In this document: in pieces, positions 44,801 through 54,773 of the stretch
Layout of the letters: each line of letters opens with the position of its first letter
Position numbering within the stretch: the first letter of the stretch is position 1
Assembly: GCF_900107585.1 (NCBI RefSeq)
Contig: NZ_FNQM01000004.1
Location: 186,001 to 250,000 of the forward strand
Length of the DNA stretch: 64,000 nt
Direction: 5' to 3'
DNA from: Rubrimonas cliftonensis
GTDB lineage: Bacteria > Pseudomonadota > Alphaproteobacteria > Rhodobacterales > Rhodobacteraceae
Translations under genes and position numbers: made by a program
Notes under the pieces: generated by a model
Told to the model about the DNA's origin: nothing
What the model saw: only the letters and a program-made list of their open reading frames with translations
Database searches by the model: none

Positions 44801-45345
44801 GGCAGCGAGGAGTGGTGCAGGATCATCTGCAGCGACCCCGCCTCGTCCTTCAGGAAGCCCCAGGTCTTGTCCACCGAGACCACGCTGCCGTCCTCGTTCG
44901 TGAAGTGCACCTTGCCGATGGTCTGGGCCGTGTCGCCGGCGATGAAGATGGCGGCGTTCTCGATCTCGACCTTGACCCAGCCCTTGCGCGCAAAGCCGCT
45001 GTCCTTGGGATAGTCGGGATCCTGCGCGACGAAGTAGGAGAGCGCGCCCTCCTTGCTGTCGCGGAAGGTCTGCGGCAGCTGGGTCAGCGTCGGCTTGAAC
45101 AGGATCGGCCCGAACTCGAAGCCGTAGATGTCGTCGAGCAGCGTGTCGGCGAGCGCGCGCGCTTCCGCGTCGGTGGCGGCGGCGTCGATGGCGACGACCG
45201 CGTCGCCCCAGGCGATCTGGGCCGCCTCGACCTCGGCCTGGGTCACGCTGGATCCGGGCATCACGGTCGCCTCGACGGCCAGCGCGGGCAGCGAGAGGGC
45301 GAGAACAGGGGCGGCGAGGACGAGGCTGCGCAGGAAGGTCTGCAT
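44785..45345 (-). CDS. Periplasmic protein of unknown function, neighbour of the two-component pair
   Basis: A 186-residue secreted protein with a signal peptide ending at LSLPALA. The mature part resembles an NTF2/SnoaL-like small alpha-beta fold: a helical start (VTQAEVEAAQIAWGDAVVAID), then YGFEFGPILFKPTL and a C-terminal strand set GKVHFTNEDGSVVSVDKTWGF. No catalytic motif is evident. Databases sometimes attach unrelated names to such proteins. GGAG precedes the ATG. A direct-repeat box lies 85-105 bases upstream. Confidence 0.78.
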   Translation of the reverse strand: MQTFLRSLVLAAPVLALSLPALAVEATVMPGSSVTQAEVEAAQIAWGDAVVAIDAAATDAEARALADTLLDDIYGFEFGPILFKPTLTQLPQTFRDSKEGALSYFVAQDPDYPKDSGFARKGWVKVEIENAAIFIAGDTAQTIGKVHFTNEDGSVVSVDKTWGFLKDEAGSLQMILHHSSLPYAPE

Positions 45346-46115
45346 GGGTCACTCCAGCTCATGGGGTTGTCCGGGCGACAGCGCCCGCCCCTTCGACATG
45401 CCCCCCGCGTCTGAGCCCTGCGTGAGCGCCAGATGAACCTGCGATGAATGGCCCGCCGCGGTAGTGCCCCCGCTGGTTGTGCAGGAGGCGGCCGCGCGCG
45501 GAGCCATCGGCGTAGCGCATGCATGGCCGGCGCCGCCGCCCGCGACCGCGCCCGCGGGCGCCTGATCGACGCGGGCCTCGCGCGCGCAGTGAGCCGGCAT
45601 CCGGGGCGCGTGCGCGCAGCGGCGAGCCCCGGATGACGCCCGACCCCGATCTGAAAGAGCCGTCGCGCCAGTTGACCCGACGAACGCGCCGCGAGGACCC
45701 GCCGCGCACAGCTTCCTCGGATGCGGGCGCTCGACCCCCACTGGCCGGCCTCTCCCATCCCACCCCGAGCGTGAAGACCTGCAGAGCCGCCGCGCACCGA
45801 GCGGCGCGCTTTGTCTGGTGGATAAGCGGGCTTCCGAATTGCAGCCAGCACCTCAGCCGGTCAGAGGCGCGAACTTGGCGCCGTCGCCCGGGCGGCGTGG
45901 AAGGAACTGACCCAGAGCGCCGCACGAGAGGACGCCTGGCTGCGAAGCTTCGCGACTTTCGATAACATCGTGACGGCGCCCCGCGGGCAGCCACGCGAAC
46001 GGCGGCTGCCGGGAGGGTAAGGACATGGCCGAGATTGCAAGGCGAAGCTGCGCACCGCCTTGCGCTTCTGCGCATTGCTGGGCAGAGTTTCCCCGCGCGA
46101 TCAGGAAGGGCCCCC
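45346..46115. other. Intergenic region, no gene recognised
   Basis: A 770-base stretch between the divergent periplasmic gene and vapB. Apart from the direct repeat at 45432-45448, it contains a possible hairpin (GGCAGCC at about 45988 with GGCTGCC at about 46007). Frames on both strands lack family features. Confidence 0.5.
45432..45448 (-). promoter_or_regulatory. Candidate OmpR-type response-regulator box
   Basis: On the minus strand, TTCATC-N5-TTCATC forms a direct repeat with 11-base periodicity, about 90-100 bases upstream of the periplasmic gene start at 45345. This spacing is typical for dimeric OmpR/PhoP-family regulators. The neighbouring regulator (44081-44800) is the obvious candidate. 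Confidence 0.5.
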
Positions 46116-46358
46116 ATGTATGAGTCGACAGTAACGGCCAAGGGTCAGACGACGCTTCCCAAACACGTGCGCGATCTTCTTGGCCTCGAGGCGGGCGACC
46201 GCATCCGGTATCTCGTCACCGGCGACACCGTCCGCATCCTGCGCCCGCGCAAGGCGATGAGCCTCTGTGGCGCGCTGAAGCGCGAGGGGCCGGCGATCAG
46301 CCTCGAGGCGATGGACGCGGCCGTCCGCGCCCGGGCGTCCCGGATGGACGACCCGTGA
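46116..46358 (+). CDS. vapB: VapB-type antitoxin (AbrB/SpoVT fold)
   Basis: An 80-residue protein with the swapped-hairpin AbrB DNA-binding motif: STVTAKGQTTLPKHVRDLLGLEAGDRIRYLV. The C-terminal tail (CGALKREGPAISLEAMDAAVRARA) should wrap around the toxin. GGAAGGG lies upstream of the ATG, and its stop overlaps the toxin GTG start. It probably represses its own operon. Confidence 0.88.
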   Translation: MYESTVTAKGQTTLPKHVRDLLGLEAGDRIRYLVTGDTVRILRPRKAMSLCGALKREGPAISLEAMDAAVRARASRMDDP

Positions 46359-46753
46359 TCGGCGTCGACACCAGCATCCTGGTCCGGTTCCTCGTCCAGG
46401 ACGACCCGAAGCAGTCCGACGCCGCGTGCTCGCTCTTCGCCCGCTGCAGCGTCCGCGAGCCCGCCTTTATCGGACGCGAGGCGCTGATCGAGACGGTTTG
46501 GGTTCTCGAAAGCGCCTATGGGTTCGCGCCGGCGCGGGTCGCCCCCGTCATTCTTGGGCTGCTCGAGGCTGAGGAGATTGTCGTCGAGGCGGCGGAAGAC
46601 GCCGTGGTCGCCGTCGAGGCCTATGGCGCCGGCATGGCGGACTTCGCCGACCACATGATCGTCGCGGCCGCGCGGCGTTCGGGTTGCGCGACGCTCTACA
46701 CTTTCGACCGCAAGGCGGCCCGCCACAACGACGCGACGCTTCTCGTTCGGTAG
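46355..46753 (+). CDS. vapC: VapC-type toxin, PIN-domain ribonuclease
   Basis: A 132-residue PIN domain. Acidic catalytic residues are in IGVDTSILVRF (Asp5), EALIETVWVLE, ADFADHMIV and YTFDRKAA. All four expected acids appear present, so it should be an active endoribonuclease. GTG start, overlapping the antitoxin stop as GTGA. Confidence 0.88.
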   Translation: MIGVDTSILVRFLVQDDPKQSDAACSLFARCSVREPAFIGREALIETVWVLESAYGFAPARVAPVILGLLEAEEIVVEAAEDAVVAVEAYGAGMADFADHMIVAAARRSGCATLYTFDRKAARHNDATLLVR

Positions 46754-46914
46754 GCATGGCTTGACAGGCTGCGGAGACCCCCGGATCGGATCAGTCCACG
46801 CCCCATGAGCGTCGGCTGTTCCGCCTCGGCCCCAACCCCGACGAGCGGCGGCCTGCGGGAGTTCGTGATGCATGGTCAGCCTACGTCTTCGGCACAGGCG
46901 CGGACCATTTCCGC

Positions 46915-47430
46915 TCAGTCCTCCGCCTCGCCCTCCCAGTAGCCGACCTCGGCGCTGGCGGGCGCAAAGAAGCTGCGGCCGTGCGGGCCGCGCATGGGTC
47001 CGCCGCCGCCGGTGACGACGCCGATCTTGCCGCTGTCGGGATATTCGAACACGTCTGTCGCCGCGAGGCCGGAGAAGGCGAGGTAGCGCAGGTCCTCGTC
47101 GCCCGCGTTGACCAGCTGGAAGGGGATGCCCGTGCCGGGCGCGATCCGAACCATGTCGCCGGGGCGCAGGGTCTGCGCAGCGTCGCCGTAGCGCAGCGTC
47201 GCTTCGCCCGACAGGATCAGGAACAGCTCCTCGTTCACATGATGGAAATGGCGCGGCCAGGCGGCCTTGCCGGGCGGCGTGACGGTCAGCGTCACGCCGA
47301 TCTGGCTGGTGCCGAGCGCGCGGCCCACCGCCGCCATGCGCGCCGCGATGCGGGCGCCGTGGCGGTTCTCGTCACTGAGGGCGGGGTCGTCGAGGATGGC
47401 GTCGATGTTGACGACAGGCGCGCGGTCCAT
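46915..47430 (-). CDS. Cupin-domain protein
   Basis: A 171-residue single cupin. The metal motif is PRHFHHVNEELFLILSG (two His and a Glu) and the second motif is GDMVRIAPGTGIPFQLVN. No enzyme domain. GGAG precedes the ATG at 47430, ten bases after the stop of another cupin gene; the two are co-transcribed. Function unknown. Confidence 0.85.
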   Translation of the reverse strand: MDRAPVVNIDAILDDPALSDENRHGARIAARMAAVGRALGTSQIGVTLTVTPPGKAAWPRHFHHVNEELFLILSGEATLRYGDAAQTLRPGDMVRIAPGTGIPFQLVNAGDEDLRYLAFSGLAATDVFEYPDSGKIGVVTGGGGPMRGPHGRSFFAPASAEVGYWEGEAED

Positions 47431-47440
47431 GGCGTGTCTC

Positions 47441-47809
47441 CTATTCAATGCCCATTTTGCCTTTCACGTGGCCGAGCAGGGCGACCATCTCCTTGGCCGG
47501 GCTGAACTCGACATAAGCCGTATCCTCCGGGAAGCTGACGCTGTGGCCCGGCGGCCAGTAGTAGACCTCGCCGGCCTTCACCGTCTCGGTGGCGCCGTCG
47601 GTGTAGACCACCTCGATGCGCCCCTCGATCACGTAGCCCCAGTGCGGCACCTGGCAGTGGTCGTTCGGCAGGCCCTGCAGCACCGGGGCGAAGTCGACGC
47701 CCCTGGCCATGCGCAGATGGCCCGACATCATGCCGCCCCAGTCAGCGCCTTGCACCGTGACGCCTTCGACGCCGATCGCCGTCGGCAGGTTCTCGATGGT
47801 CTCGCGCAT
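47441..47809 (-). CDS. Cupin-domain protein
   Basis: A 122-residue cupin: HCQVPHWGYVIEGRIEVVY carries the first motif, and KAGEVYYWPPGHSV carries the second. A strong AAGGAGA site precedes the ATG. It leads a two-gene unit with the following cupin. Possible sensor or small-molecule isomerase; not decidable. Confidence 0.84.
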   Translation of the reverse strand: MRETIENLPTAIGVEGVTVQGADWGGMMSGHLRMARGVDFAPVLQGLPNDHCQVPHWGYVIEGRIEVVYTDGATETVKAGEVYYWPPGHSVSFPEDTAYVEFSPAKEMVALLGHVKGKMGIE

Positions 47810-47839
47810 GTCCGTCTCCTTCGCGATGGGGGTTGCTTG

Positions 47840-48781
47840 TCAGATGCGCCGCGCGCGGCGCAGCAGGGTCAGCGCGGCGAGGCCCGCAAGCAGCAGCGGC
47901 GCGGCGGCGGGCAGCGGAATGGGCGCGATGTCGGGGGCGAATGCGGCGACGGTGTAGTCGCGCGTCTCGCTGAAGACGAAGGCCGGGATCGGGTCGCCCG
48001 CCGCGTCGAGCAGGATCAGCCCGTCAATCTCCAGCGAAGTCAGCGCGCTGAGCGTGGCTGGTCCGAGGCTGTCTCCGTCGCTGGAGGCCACCAGCGCGAA
48101 CCCTAGCGAAAAGGCGCCGGCGAGGGCGTCCGGCGCATCTGCTCCCCGGTTGGGATTGCGGCGGATGACGTCCTGGCAGAGGGCGTCGCAGACCGCCGCC
48201 GTCGGGGTCGGCGTGAAGAGGCTGCGCGTCCCCGGCGTCACGCCGAACGCAACCCCCGCGCCGCCGCCGATGGGGCCGGTCAGATCGGTGACGAAGCCGT
48301 TGGGCCCGGCCGCCTCGCGCTGGCGCACCGCGACGCGCTCGGCCTCGTCGCGGAAGGATTCCACGCCGATCCGCAGGTTGCCGAAGGTGCTCTGTCCCGC
48401 CGGGCGCGGCAGGCCGGTGGCGGGGTCGATCTCCTCGATGTCGCCGGTCAACCGGCCGCTCAGCGCCACCGTGGCGGGTTGGCTCACCACGCCGGCGGCG
48501 GGGCCGGACTGGATGATGACGTAGAACAGCCGCTCGAAGATCGCGGCGTCGACGATGCCGGACGTGAACGGATCGAGATCCAGCAGCACGCCGAGGCTGG
48601 CGGCGTCCGCCCGCCCCTGTCCGCGCGCCGAGCCGTCCAGCGACACGAACGTCTCGTTCACCGCCGCCGGATCGGTGATGCGCGGCCCTAGCCTGCCGAA
48701 CTGGGTCGAGGCGACCGTGGCGGCCTGCGCCGATGCGGCGAGCCCCGTGGCGAAACCGACGATGAGCACTGCGCGTCGCAT
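47840..48781 (-). CDS. VPLPA-CTERM sorting-domain surface protein
   Basis: A 313-residue secreted protein: signal peptide 1-20 (GFATGLAASAQA) and a C-terminal signal IPLPAAAPLLLAGLAALTLL followed by RRARR. The body has two cysteines in CDALCQD and no known domain. It is the second such protein in the window but unrelated in its body to the first. A strong GGGAGG site precedes the ATG. It is divergent from the large SARP-type regulator 152 bases away, a likely regulator-target pair (inference). Confidence 0.87.
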   Translation of the reverse strand: MRRAVLIVGFATGLAASAQAATVASTQFGRLGPRITDPAAVNETFVSLDGSARGQGRADAASLGVLLDLDPFTSGIVDAAIFERLFYVIIQSGPAAGVVSQPATVALSGRLTGDIEEIDPATGLPRPAGQSTFGNLRIGVESFRDEAERVAVRQREAAGPNGFVTDLTGPIGGGAGVAFGVTPGTRSLFTPTPTAAVCDALCQDVIRRNPNRGADAPDALAGAFSLGFALVASSDGDSLGPATLSALTSLEIDGLILLDAAGDPIPAFVFSETRDYTVAAFAPDIAPIPLPAAAPLLLAGLAALTLLRRARRI

Positions 48782-48933
48782 GGGCGACCTCCCTGAGAAT
48801 GACCCGCAGCGCCGGATTGCGCCGCGAGACTGACGCTCGCTCGCAGCCGTTGCGCCCTGCGTGGCCGTCCGCGTTGAAAAAGCGTTACCGAGCTGCGCTT
48901 GCCTCGACTCGGGCGGGCGCGGAGGCTGCCGCC

Positions 48934-51900
48934 ATGGCTGAGGCGATTACTCTGGAGCTGGTTGGCGGTTTTTCCCTGCGCGGCGCCGGCGGCGCCGTGC
49001 TGCCGGCGCCGGGTCGCCGGGCCGGGGCGCTGCTGGCCTATCTGGCGCTTGAGCCGTCGCGCGCGCATTCGCGGGACAGTCTCGCGGCGCTGCTCTGGCC
49101 CGAGGCCGGGCCCGCCGAGGCGCGCGCGGCGCTGCGTCAGGCGCTGCACGCCCTGCGCCGCGCCCTCGGTCCGGCGGCGGGAGCGATAGAAGCCGACGGC
49201 GCGGCGCTGCGGCTGGCCCCGTCGGGCCTTCCCTGCGACGCCGCGGCGCTGGAGAACGCAACCGCTGACGCGGATGCGCTGCGCCGCCTGCGGGCGAGCT
49301 GGCGCGGCGAATTGCTCGCCGGCTCGGCTCCTGCCGGCGCGGCGCACGAGGCGTGGCTGGAGACGCGCCGCCGGACGTTCGCGGAGCGTCTCGCCCGCGC
49401 CTATCGTGGCCTGCTGGAGAGCGATCTTGAGGCCGCGCGGTGGGACGAGGCGCTGGCGACCGCGCGTCGGCTGGCCGCCGTCGACCCGCTTGACGAGACG
49501 GCGGCCCTCGGCGCCATGCGCGCGCTCGCCGGCGGCGGCGACAGGCCGGGCGCGCTGCGGGTTCACGACGCGCTGGCCGAACGGCTGAGGGCGGCGCTTG
49601 CGGCCGATCCCGGCCCCGAGCTGGCCGACCTTGCGCGGCGGCTTCGCCGGCCCCCGTCGCCGTCGATCGCGCGCGCCGCCCATGCCGCGCCCGATGCGGC
49701 CGACGCCGCGCCGGTCGTGCTGTTGTGCGTTCATGTCGCGGCCGAAGCCCGCGGCGCTGCCCGTCGCGCCGCGCTCGACGCGGTCGCCGCGGCGGCGCGG
49801 GCGGCGGGCGGTGTGGAGACCGCCCGCAGGCCCGACGCGCTCTACGCCGCCTTCGGCGGCGAGGGCCTGCGGGCGGCGCATCTCGTCGCCGCCGCCGCAG
49901 CTGCGGCCGACGCCGTTCAGGGTTCCGCGGAGCCGGCCCGCGCGGCGCTGACAGTGGCCACCCTGCGCGACGGCGGCGGCGAGCGACCGCCCTGGATCTG
50001 CGCCGCCGACACGGCGGAGGCGGACCGGCTCGCCGCGACGACGGCGCCGGGCGAAGTCCTCGCCCACCCTTCCCTGGCCCGTCTTGACGGCGCCGAGCGG
50101 CTGAGGCTCGCCGCAGTCGTCGATGGCGCCGGCATGCGCGCGCTGCGGCTCGGCGGCGTCGCGCTGGCGCCAGATGGCGGGGACATGGTCGGCCGCGTCG
50201 CCGAGCGCGCGCAGCTTGTCGCCGCCGCCCGCGCCGTGGCCGCGGAGGGCGGCGCGCGCGTCGTCGCGTTGCGCGGCGAGCCCGGCGCCGGCAAGAGCCG
50301 CCTGATCGCCGCGGCGCAGGCGACGTTACGCGCGGCGCACGGCTTCCGGACGGTCACGGTGACGCCGCCGACAGGGGCGCTGGCGGCCGAGGGCGCGCTG
50401 CTGCGGGCGCTGACGGCGGCGCTCGGCTGCGGCGAGTGTCGCGCCGACGCCGCCGACGCGCATGGCCGGGCCGCGTTGCGCCGAGACCACGCTGCGGCCG
50501 CCATCCGCGCCGCCAGCGGGCCGCTCTGCATTGCGCTTGAGGACTTCGAGCGCGCGGCGCCCGCCGACGCCGCCGAGCTCGCCGCGCTTGTGGTCGCGCT
50601 GGCCGATGCGCCGGCGCTGTGGCTGGCGGCGACGCGGCGCGGCGAGGGCGCGGCGGACCTGCTGCTCGATGGCGTGGCCGGACGCGCGCCCGTCGCGACG
50701 CTGGATCTGGCGCCGCTTTCCGACGCCGAGGCGCGCGCCATGGCGGCGCGCAGCGGCCTCGACCCTGCGCGTCAGGCGGCCTGCGTCGCGCGCGCGCGCG
50801 GCAACCCGCTGTTCCTGTCGCAACTGCTGCGCCACGCGGACGAGGGGCCGGATGCTCCGCCGCCGCCCAGCGTGCTGGGCGCCGTCGCCGCGCGGCTGGA
50901 CAGGATCGGGGCGGCGGCCAGGGCGCTGCTGCGCGCGACGGCCGTGCTGGGCGACGCGACGACGGCGCAGGCGGCGCTCGCACTCTCGGCGACAGGGCCG
51001 GAGGCGTTGCGGGAGGCGACGGGGCGGGGCCTGCTGGTCGCCGACGGCGACAGGCTCGCGTTCGAGCATCCGCTGGTGCGCGAGGGCGTGCTGGCCGCGA
51101 CACCCGGCGAGGCGCGCGAGAGGCTGCATGCGCGTGCGGCGCGGATCGCAGGCGCGGCGCGGCCGGCGGCGCGTGCGCGCCACCTGCTGGCCGCGCGCGA
51201 CCCGCAGGCGGCGGACGCCCTGCGTGTCGCCGCCGCGGCCGAACGCGCGGCGGGACGGTACGCCGACGCCGTCGCGCTCGCGGAAGGCGGCAGGGCGCTG
51301 CGTCCGCCGCCGCGACTGGCCGCCGCTCTGGCGCTGGAGGCGGGGCGCGCGCTGCTGGCGCTGGGGGAGCCGGGCCGCGCCTTCGAGGCGTTGGGCGACG
51401 CCGTCGCGCTGGACGGCGGCGCGGCGGTGGAGGCGACCCTCGCCCGCGCCGCCGCGTGCCGCGCGCTCGACCGTCTGGACGACGGGCTCGCGATGGTGGA
51501 CGCCGCTGAGGCCGCGTTGCGGCCCCACGACCACGCCCTGCGCGCCGAGGCAGCTCTGACGCGCAGCCGTCTCGCCTTCGCGCAGGGTCGACCCGACAGC
51601 GTCGAGGCCGCCGCCGCGGAGGCGCTGGAGGCTGCTCGCCTCGCCGCCGCGCCGGCGCTGCAGGCGGCTGCGTTCGGCGGGCTTGCCGACGCCGCCTACG
51701 CCGGCGCGCGTCTGCGCAGCGCGACTGCAAGGCTTGAGGAGAGTCTCGCGCTATGCGCCCGCCACCGGCTCGACCGCGAGGCGCTGGCGCAGCAGTCGCT
51801 GCGCGTCCATCTGCATATCTACCGCGGCCGCCTGCGCGGCGCGCTCGACGACGCGGCGGCGGGCGCGGCGCAGGCGCGCGCCATCGGCGCATGGCGGGCC

Positions 51901-52512
51901 GAGATCAACCTCCTGCTCGGCGTGGCGGCCGCGGCGTTCTCGCTGGAGCGGCTCGATCGCTGCGCCGATGCCGCCGAGGCCGCAGCGGCGCGCGCCGCAG
52001 CGACAGGCGCGCGCCGGTTCGACGTGGTCGCCGCGCTCTATCTGGCGCGCATTCGCCTCGTCTCCGGCGACACCGCAGCGGCCCGCGCGCTGATCGAGCG
52101 CGCGCGCGACGGAGCCGCCGCCACCAGCGCGGCGGTGTATGGCGCGCAGGTCGAGGCGCTGGCCGCCTGCGCCGCCGAGACGCCCGAGGCGGCGCAGGAC
52201 GCGTTAGAGGGCGGGGCTCGACTGCTTGCTGCGGGCGCGATCTCGCACAACGCGCTGCGCTTCCATCCCAATGCGGGCCTCGTCGCCCTGCGCCATGGCG
52301 ACGCCGAGCAGGCGGTCGGCGCCGCGCGCCGCCTCGAGGCCGTTACGGCGACCGAACCGATCGCCTGGAGCCGCCTGCATGCCTCGGCGCTGCGCGCGGC
52401 TGTGGCCGCCGACGCCGGCGCGTCAGCGCGCACCGCGCGTATTGCCGGGCGTTTGGGGTTCACCGTGCTTGCGCGCCTGTGCGGCGGGGCGCGGCCGCGC
52501 GTCATCGCCTGA
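48934..52512 (+). CDS. SARP/BTAD-AAA-TPR transcriptional regulator with degenerate cyclase-like domain
   Basis: A 1192-residue protein. About 1-95: OmpR-like winged helix (LVGGFSLRG). About 96-240: BTAD helical domain (RRLAAVDPLDETAALGAMRAL). About 260-420: a region patterned like a class III cyclase domain (LYAAFGGEGLRAAH, late LAATTAPGEVLAHP) but without the metal-binding aspartates. About 430-650: an AAA ATPase with Walker A GEPGAGKS (about 449-456) and Walker B CIALEDFE. About 800-1190: Ala-rich TPR-like repeats. The architecture resembles SARP activators and AfsR/LAL-type regulators. GGAGG precedes the ATG. Confidence 0.85.
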   Translation: MAEAITLELVGGFSLRGAGGAVLPAPGRRAGALLAYLALEPSRAHSRDSLAALLWPEAGPAEARAALRQALHALRRALGPAAGAIEADGAALRLAPSGLPCDAAALENATADADALRRLRASWRGELLAGSAPAGAAHEAWLETRRRTFAERLARAYRGLLESDLEAARWDEALATARRLAAVDPLDETAALGAMRALAGGGDRPGALRVHDALAERLRAALAADPGPELADLARRLRRPPSPSIARAAHAAPDAADAAPVVLLCVHVAAEARGAARRAALDAVAAAARAAGGVETARRPDALYAAFGGEGLRAAHLVAAAAAAADAVQGSAEPARAALTVATLRDGGGERPPWICAADTAEADRLAATTAPGEVLAHPSLARLDGAERLRLAAVVDGAGMRALRLGGVALAPDGGDMVGRVAERAQLVAAARAVAAEGGARVVALRGEPGAGKSRLIAAAQATLRAAHGFRTVTVTPPTGALAAEGALLRALTAALGCGECRADAADAHGRAALRRDHAAAAIRAASGPLCIALEDFERAAPADAAELAALVVALADAPALWLAATRRGEGAADLLLDGVAGRAPVATLDLAPLSDAEARAMAARSGLDPARQAACVARARGNPLFLSQLLRHADEGPDAPPPPSVLGAVAARLDRIGAAARALLRATAVLGDATTAQAALALSATGPEALREATGRGLLVADGDRLAFEHPLVREGVLAATPGEARERLHARAARIAGAARPAARARHLLAARDPQAADALRVAAAAERAAGRYADAVALAEGGRALRPPPRLAAALALEAGRALLALGEPGRAFEALGDAVALDGGAAVEATLARAAACRALDRLDDGLAMVDAAEAALRPHDHALRAEAALTRSRLAFAQGRPDSVEAAAAEALEAARLAAAPALQAAAFGGLADAAYAGARLRSATARLEESLALCARHRLDREALAQQSLRVHLHIYRGRLRGALDDAAAGAAQARAIGAWRAEINLLLGVAAAAFSLERLDRCADAAEAAAARAAATGARRFDVVAALYLARIRLVSGDTAAARALIERARDGAAATSAAVYGAQVEALAACAAETPEAAQDALEGGARLLAAGAISHNALRFHPNAGLVALRHGDAEQAVGAARRLEAVTATEPIAWSRLHASALRAAVAADAGASARTARIAGRLGFTVLARLCGGARPRVIA

Positions 52513-52902
52513 CGCCGGGGGACCACTCCTCGGCGGGGAGGCGTCGCAGCCGGCCGCTCTCTCAAAAGGCCCACCGCAGGCGTTGGCCGCTGCGAGCGGT
52601 CGTCATCGCGGAGACGGACGACCGCCAGTCGATCGCGGTGATCGAGGGGCGCGCTACGATCGGACTTCGCGTCTTCGAGGCTTGGTCAGGACCGCTCAAG
52701 GTAAACCGCGCCCAGATTATGAATAGGCGCTGGAGCGTGACCCCCTTCATTTTCCTAAGGTCAATGATCCATGGCGCCGTTCGTCTGTGATCCCGCCCCG
52801 AAAAAGTGGACGGGGTCAGGCCGCCATCCGCGCCATGCTGATCGATAATCCCCGCGCCGCGTTCGACGCGACCGCGCGCGGCCAGGCCACGGAGACGACG
52901 CC
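52513..52902. other. Decayed intergenic segment
   Basis: About 390 bases between the SARP regulator and the amidotransferase pseudogene. At 52788-52814, a TGATCCCGCCCCGAAAAAGTGG-type stretch resembles the end of an IS3-family element, with no transposase. From 52820 a gene tail is seen (listed separately). No intact gene. Confidence 0.45.
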
Positions 52903-52906
52903 ATGA
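52820..52906 (+). pseudogene. Phosphotriesterase-like C-terminal remnant
   Basis: Twenty-eight codons (AAIRAMLIDNPRAAFDAT followed by a short tail) resemble the C-terminal end of phosphotriesterase-family amidohydrolases, where a helix ends in DNPARxF. Its TGA overlaps the ATG of the next broken gene as ATGA, so both once formed an operon. Everything upstream of it is gone. Confidence 0.45.
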
Positions 52907-53668
52907 AGCCCCGCATCCTGCTCGCCGGCGAAGGCTGGGTCAGCGCCGCCACCCGTTTCAAGGGGTTCGACCAGTTCGGCTCGGTGACGTTCCACCTCGG
53001 CGCCGAGCCGCTGGTGGCGGCGCTTAAGGCGCGGTGGGACGTGCGCTACATGCCCGCCCATGATTGCGCGACGGAGTTTCCCTGACGCTGGGGGGACTGC
53101 GCGACTACGACGCCGTGATCCTCTCTGACCTCGGCGCCAACTCGCTGCTGCCGCACCCCGACGTCTGGCTGCACGGCCGCGCGTCGCCAACCCGGTGAGG
53201 CTGCTTGGCGAATATGCGAGGGCCGGCGGCGGGCTGGCGATGATCGGCGGCTATCTCAGCCTCCAGGGCTTCGACGGCGTGGCGCGCTGGCGCAACACCG
53301 CGGTCGAGGCGGCGCCGCCGGTGACGTGCCTGCCGTTGGACGACCGCGTGGAGACGCCGGAGGGTTTTTCCGCCGTGATCGATGCGCCCGGCCATCCCAT
53401 CCTCGCCGGGCTGACCGAGGCGCCCTGGCCCGTGCTGCTCGGGCTCAACGAGACGGCGCTCAAGCGGGCCGGGACGCTGCTCGCCTCCGCCCCCGCCGCG
53501 CAGGGCGGCCATCCGCTGCTGGCCGTGGGCGAGCACGGGGAGGGGCGGTCGCTGGCGTGGATGTCCGACCTCGGGCCGCACTGGGCGCCGTAGCCCTTCG
53601 TCGACTGGCTCGGCTACGGCCGTTTCTGGAACCAGGCGCTGGACTGGCTGGCCCGGCGCGCGGACTGA
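52903..53668 (+). pseudogene. PF07090-type glutamine-amidotransferase-like protein, disrupted
   Basis: The family (DUF1355, class I glutamine-amidotransferase fold, about 250 residues) is clear from GEGWVSAATRFKGFDQFGSV, YDAVILSDLGAN, GGGLAMIGGYLSLQGFDG and GEGRSLAWMSDLGPHW. Three lesions: a frameshift near 53083 (after ATEFP), another near 53190 (after RASP), and an in-frame TAG at 53591-53593 after HWAP, beyond which PFVDWLGYGRFWNQALDW continues to a TGA at 53666. It is non-functional unless these are sequencing errors. Confidence 0.8.
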
Positions 53669-53729
53669 TTGCGACGATCCGGCGCATCTCGCCTTTGCAA
53701 TCGCGGCGCAAGCGCTTAACCATTGGGCC

Positions 53730-54769
<1,040 letters not shown>

Positions 54770-54773
<4 letters not shown>

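Noticed and set aside
45980-46020. Terminator hairpin before vapB
   Set aside because: The 7-bp stem has no T-run and no gene ends nearby on either strand, so I do not call it.
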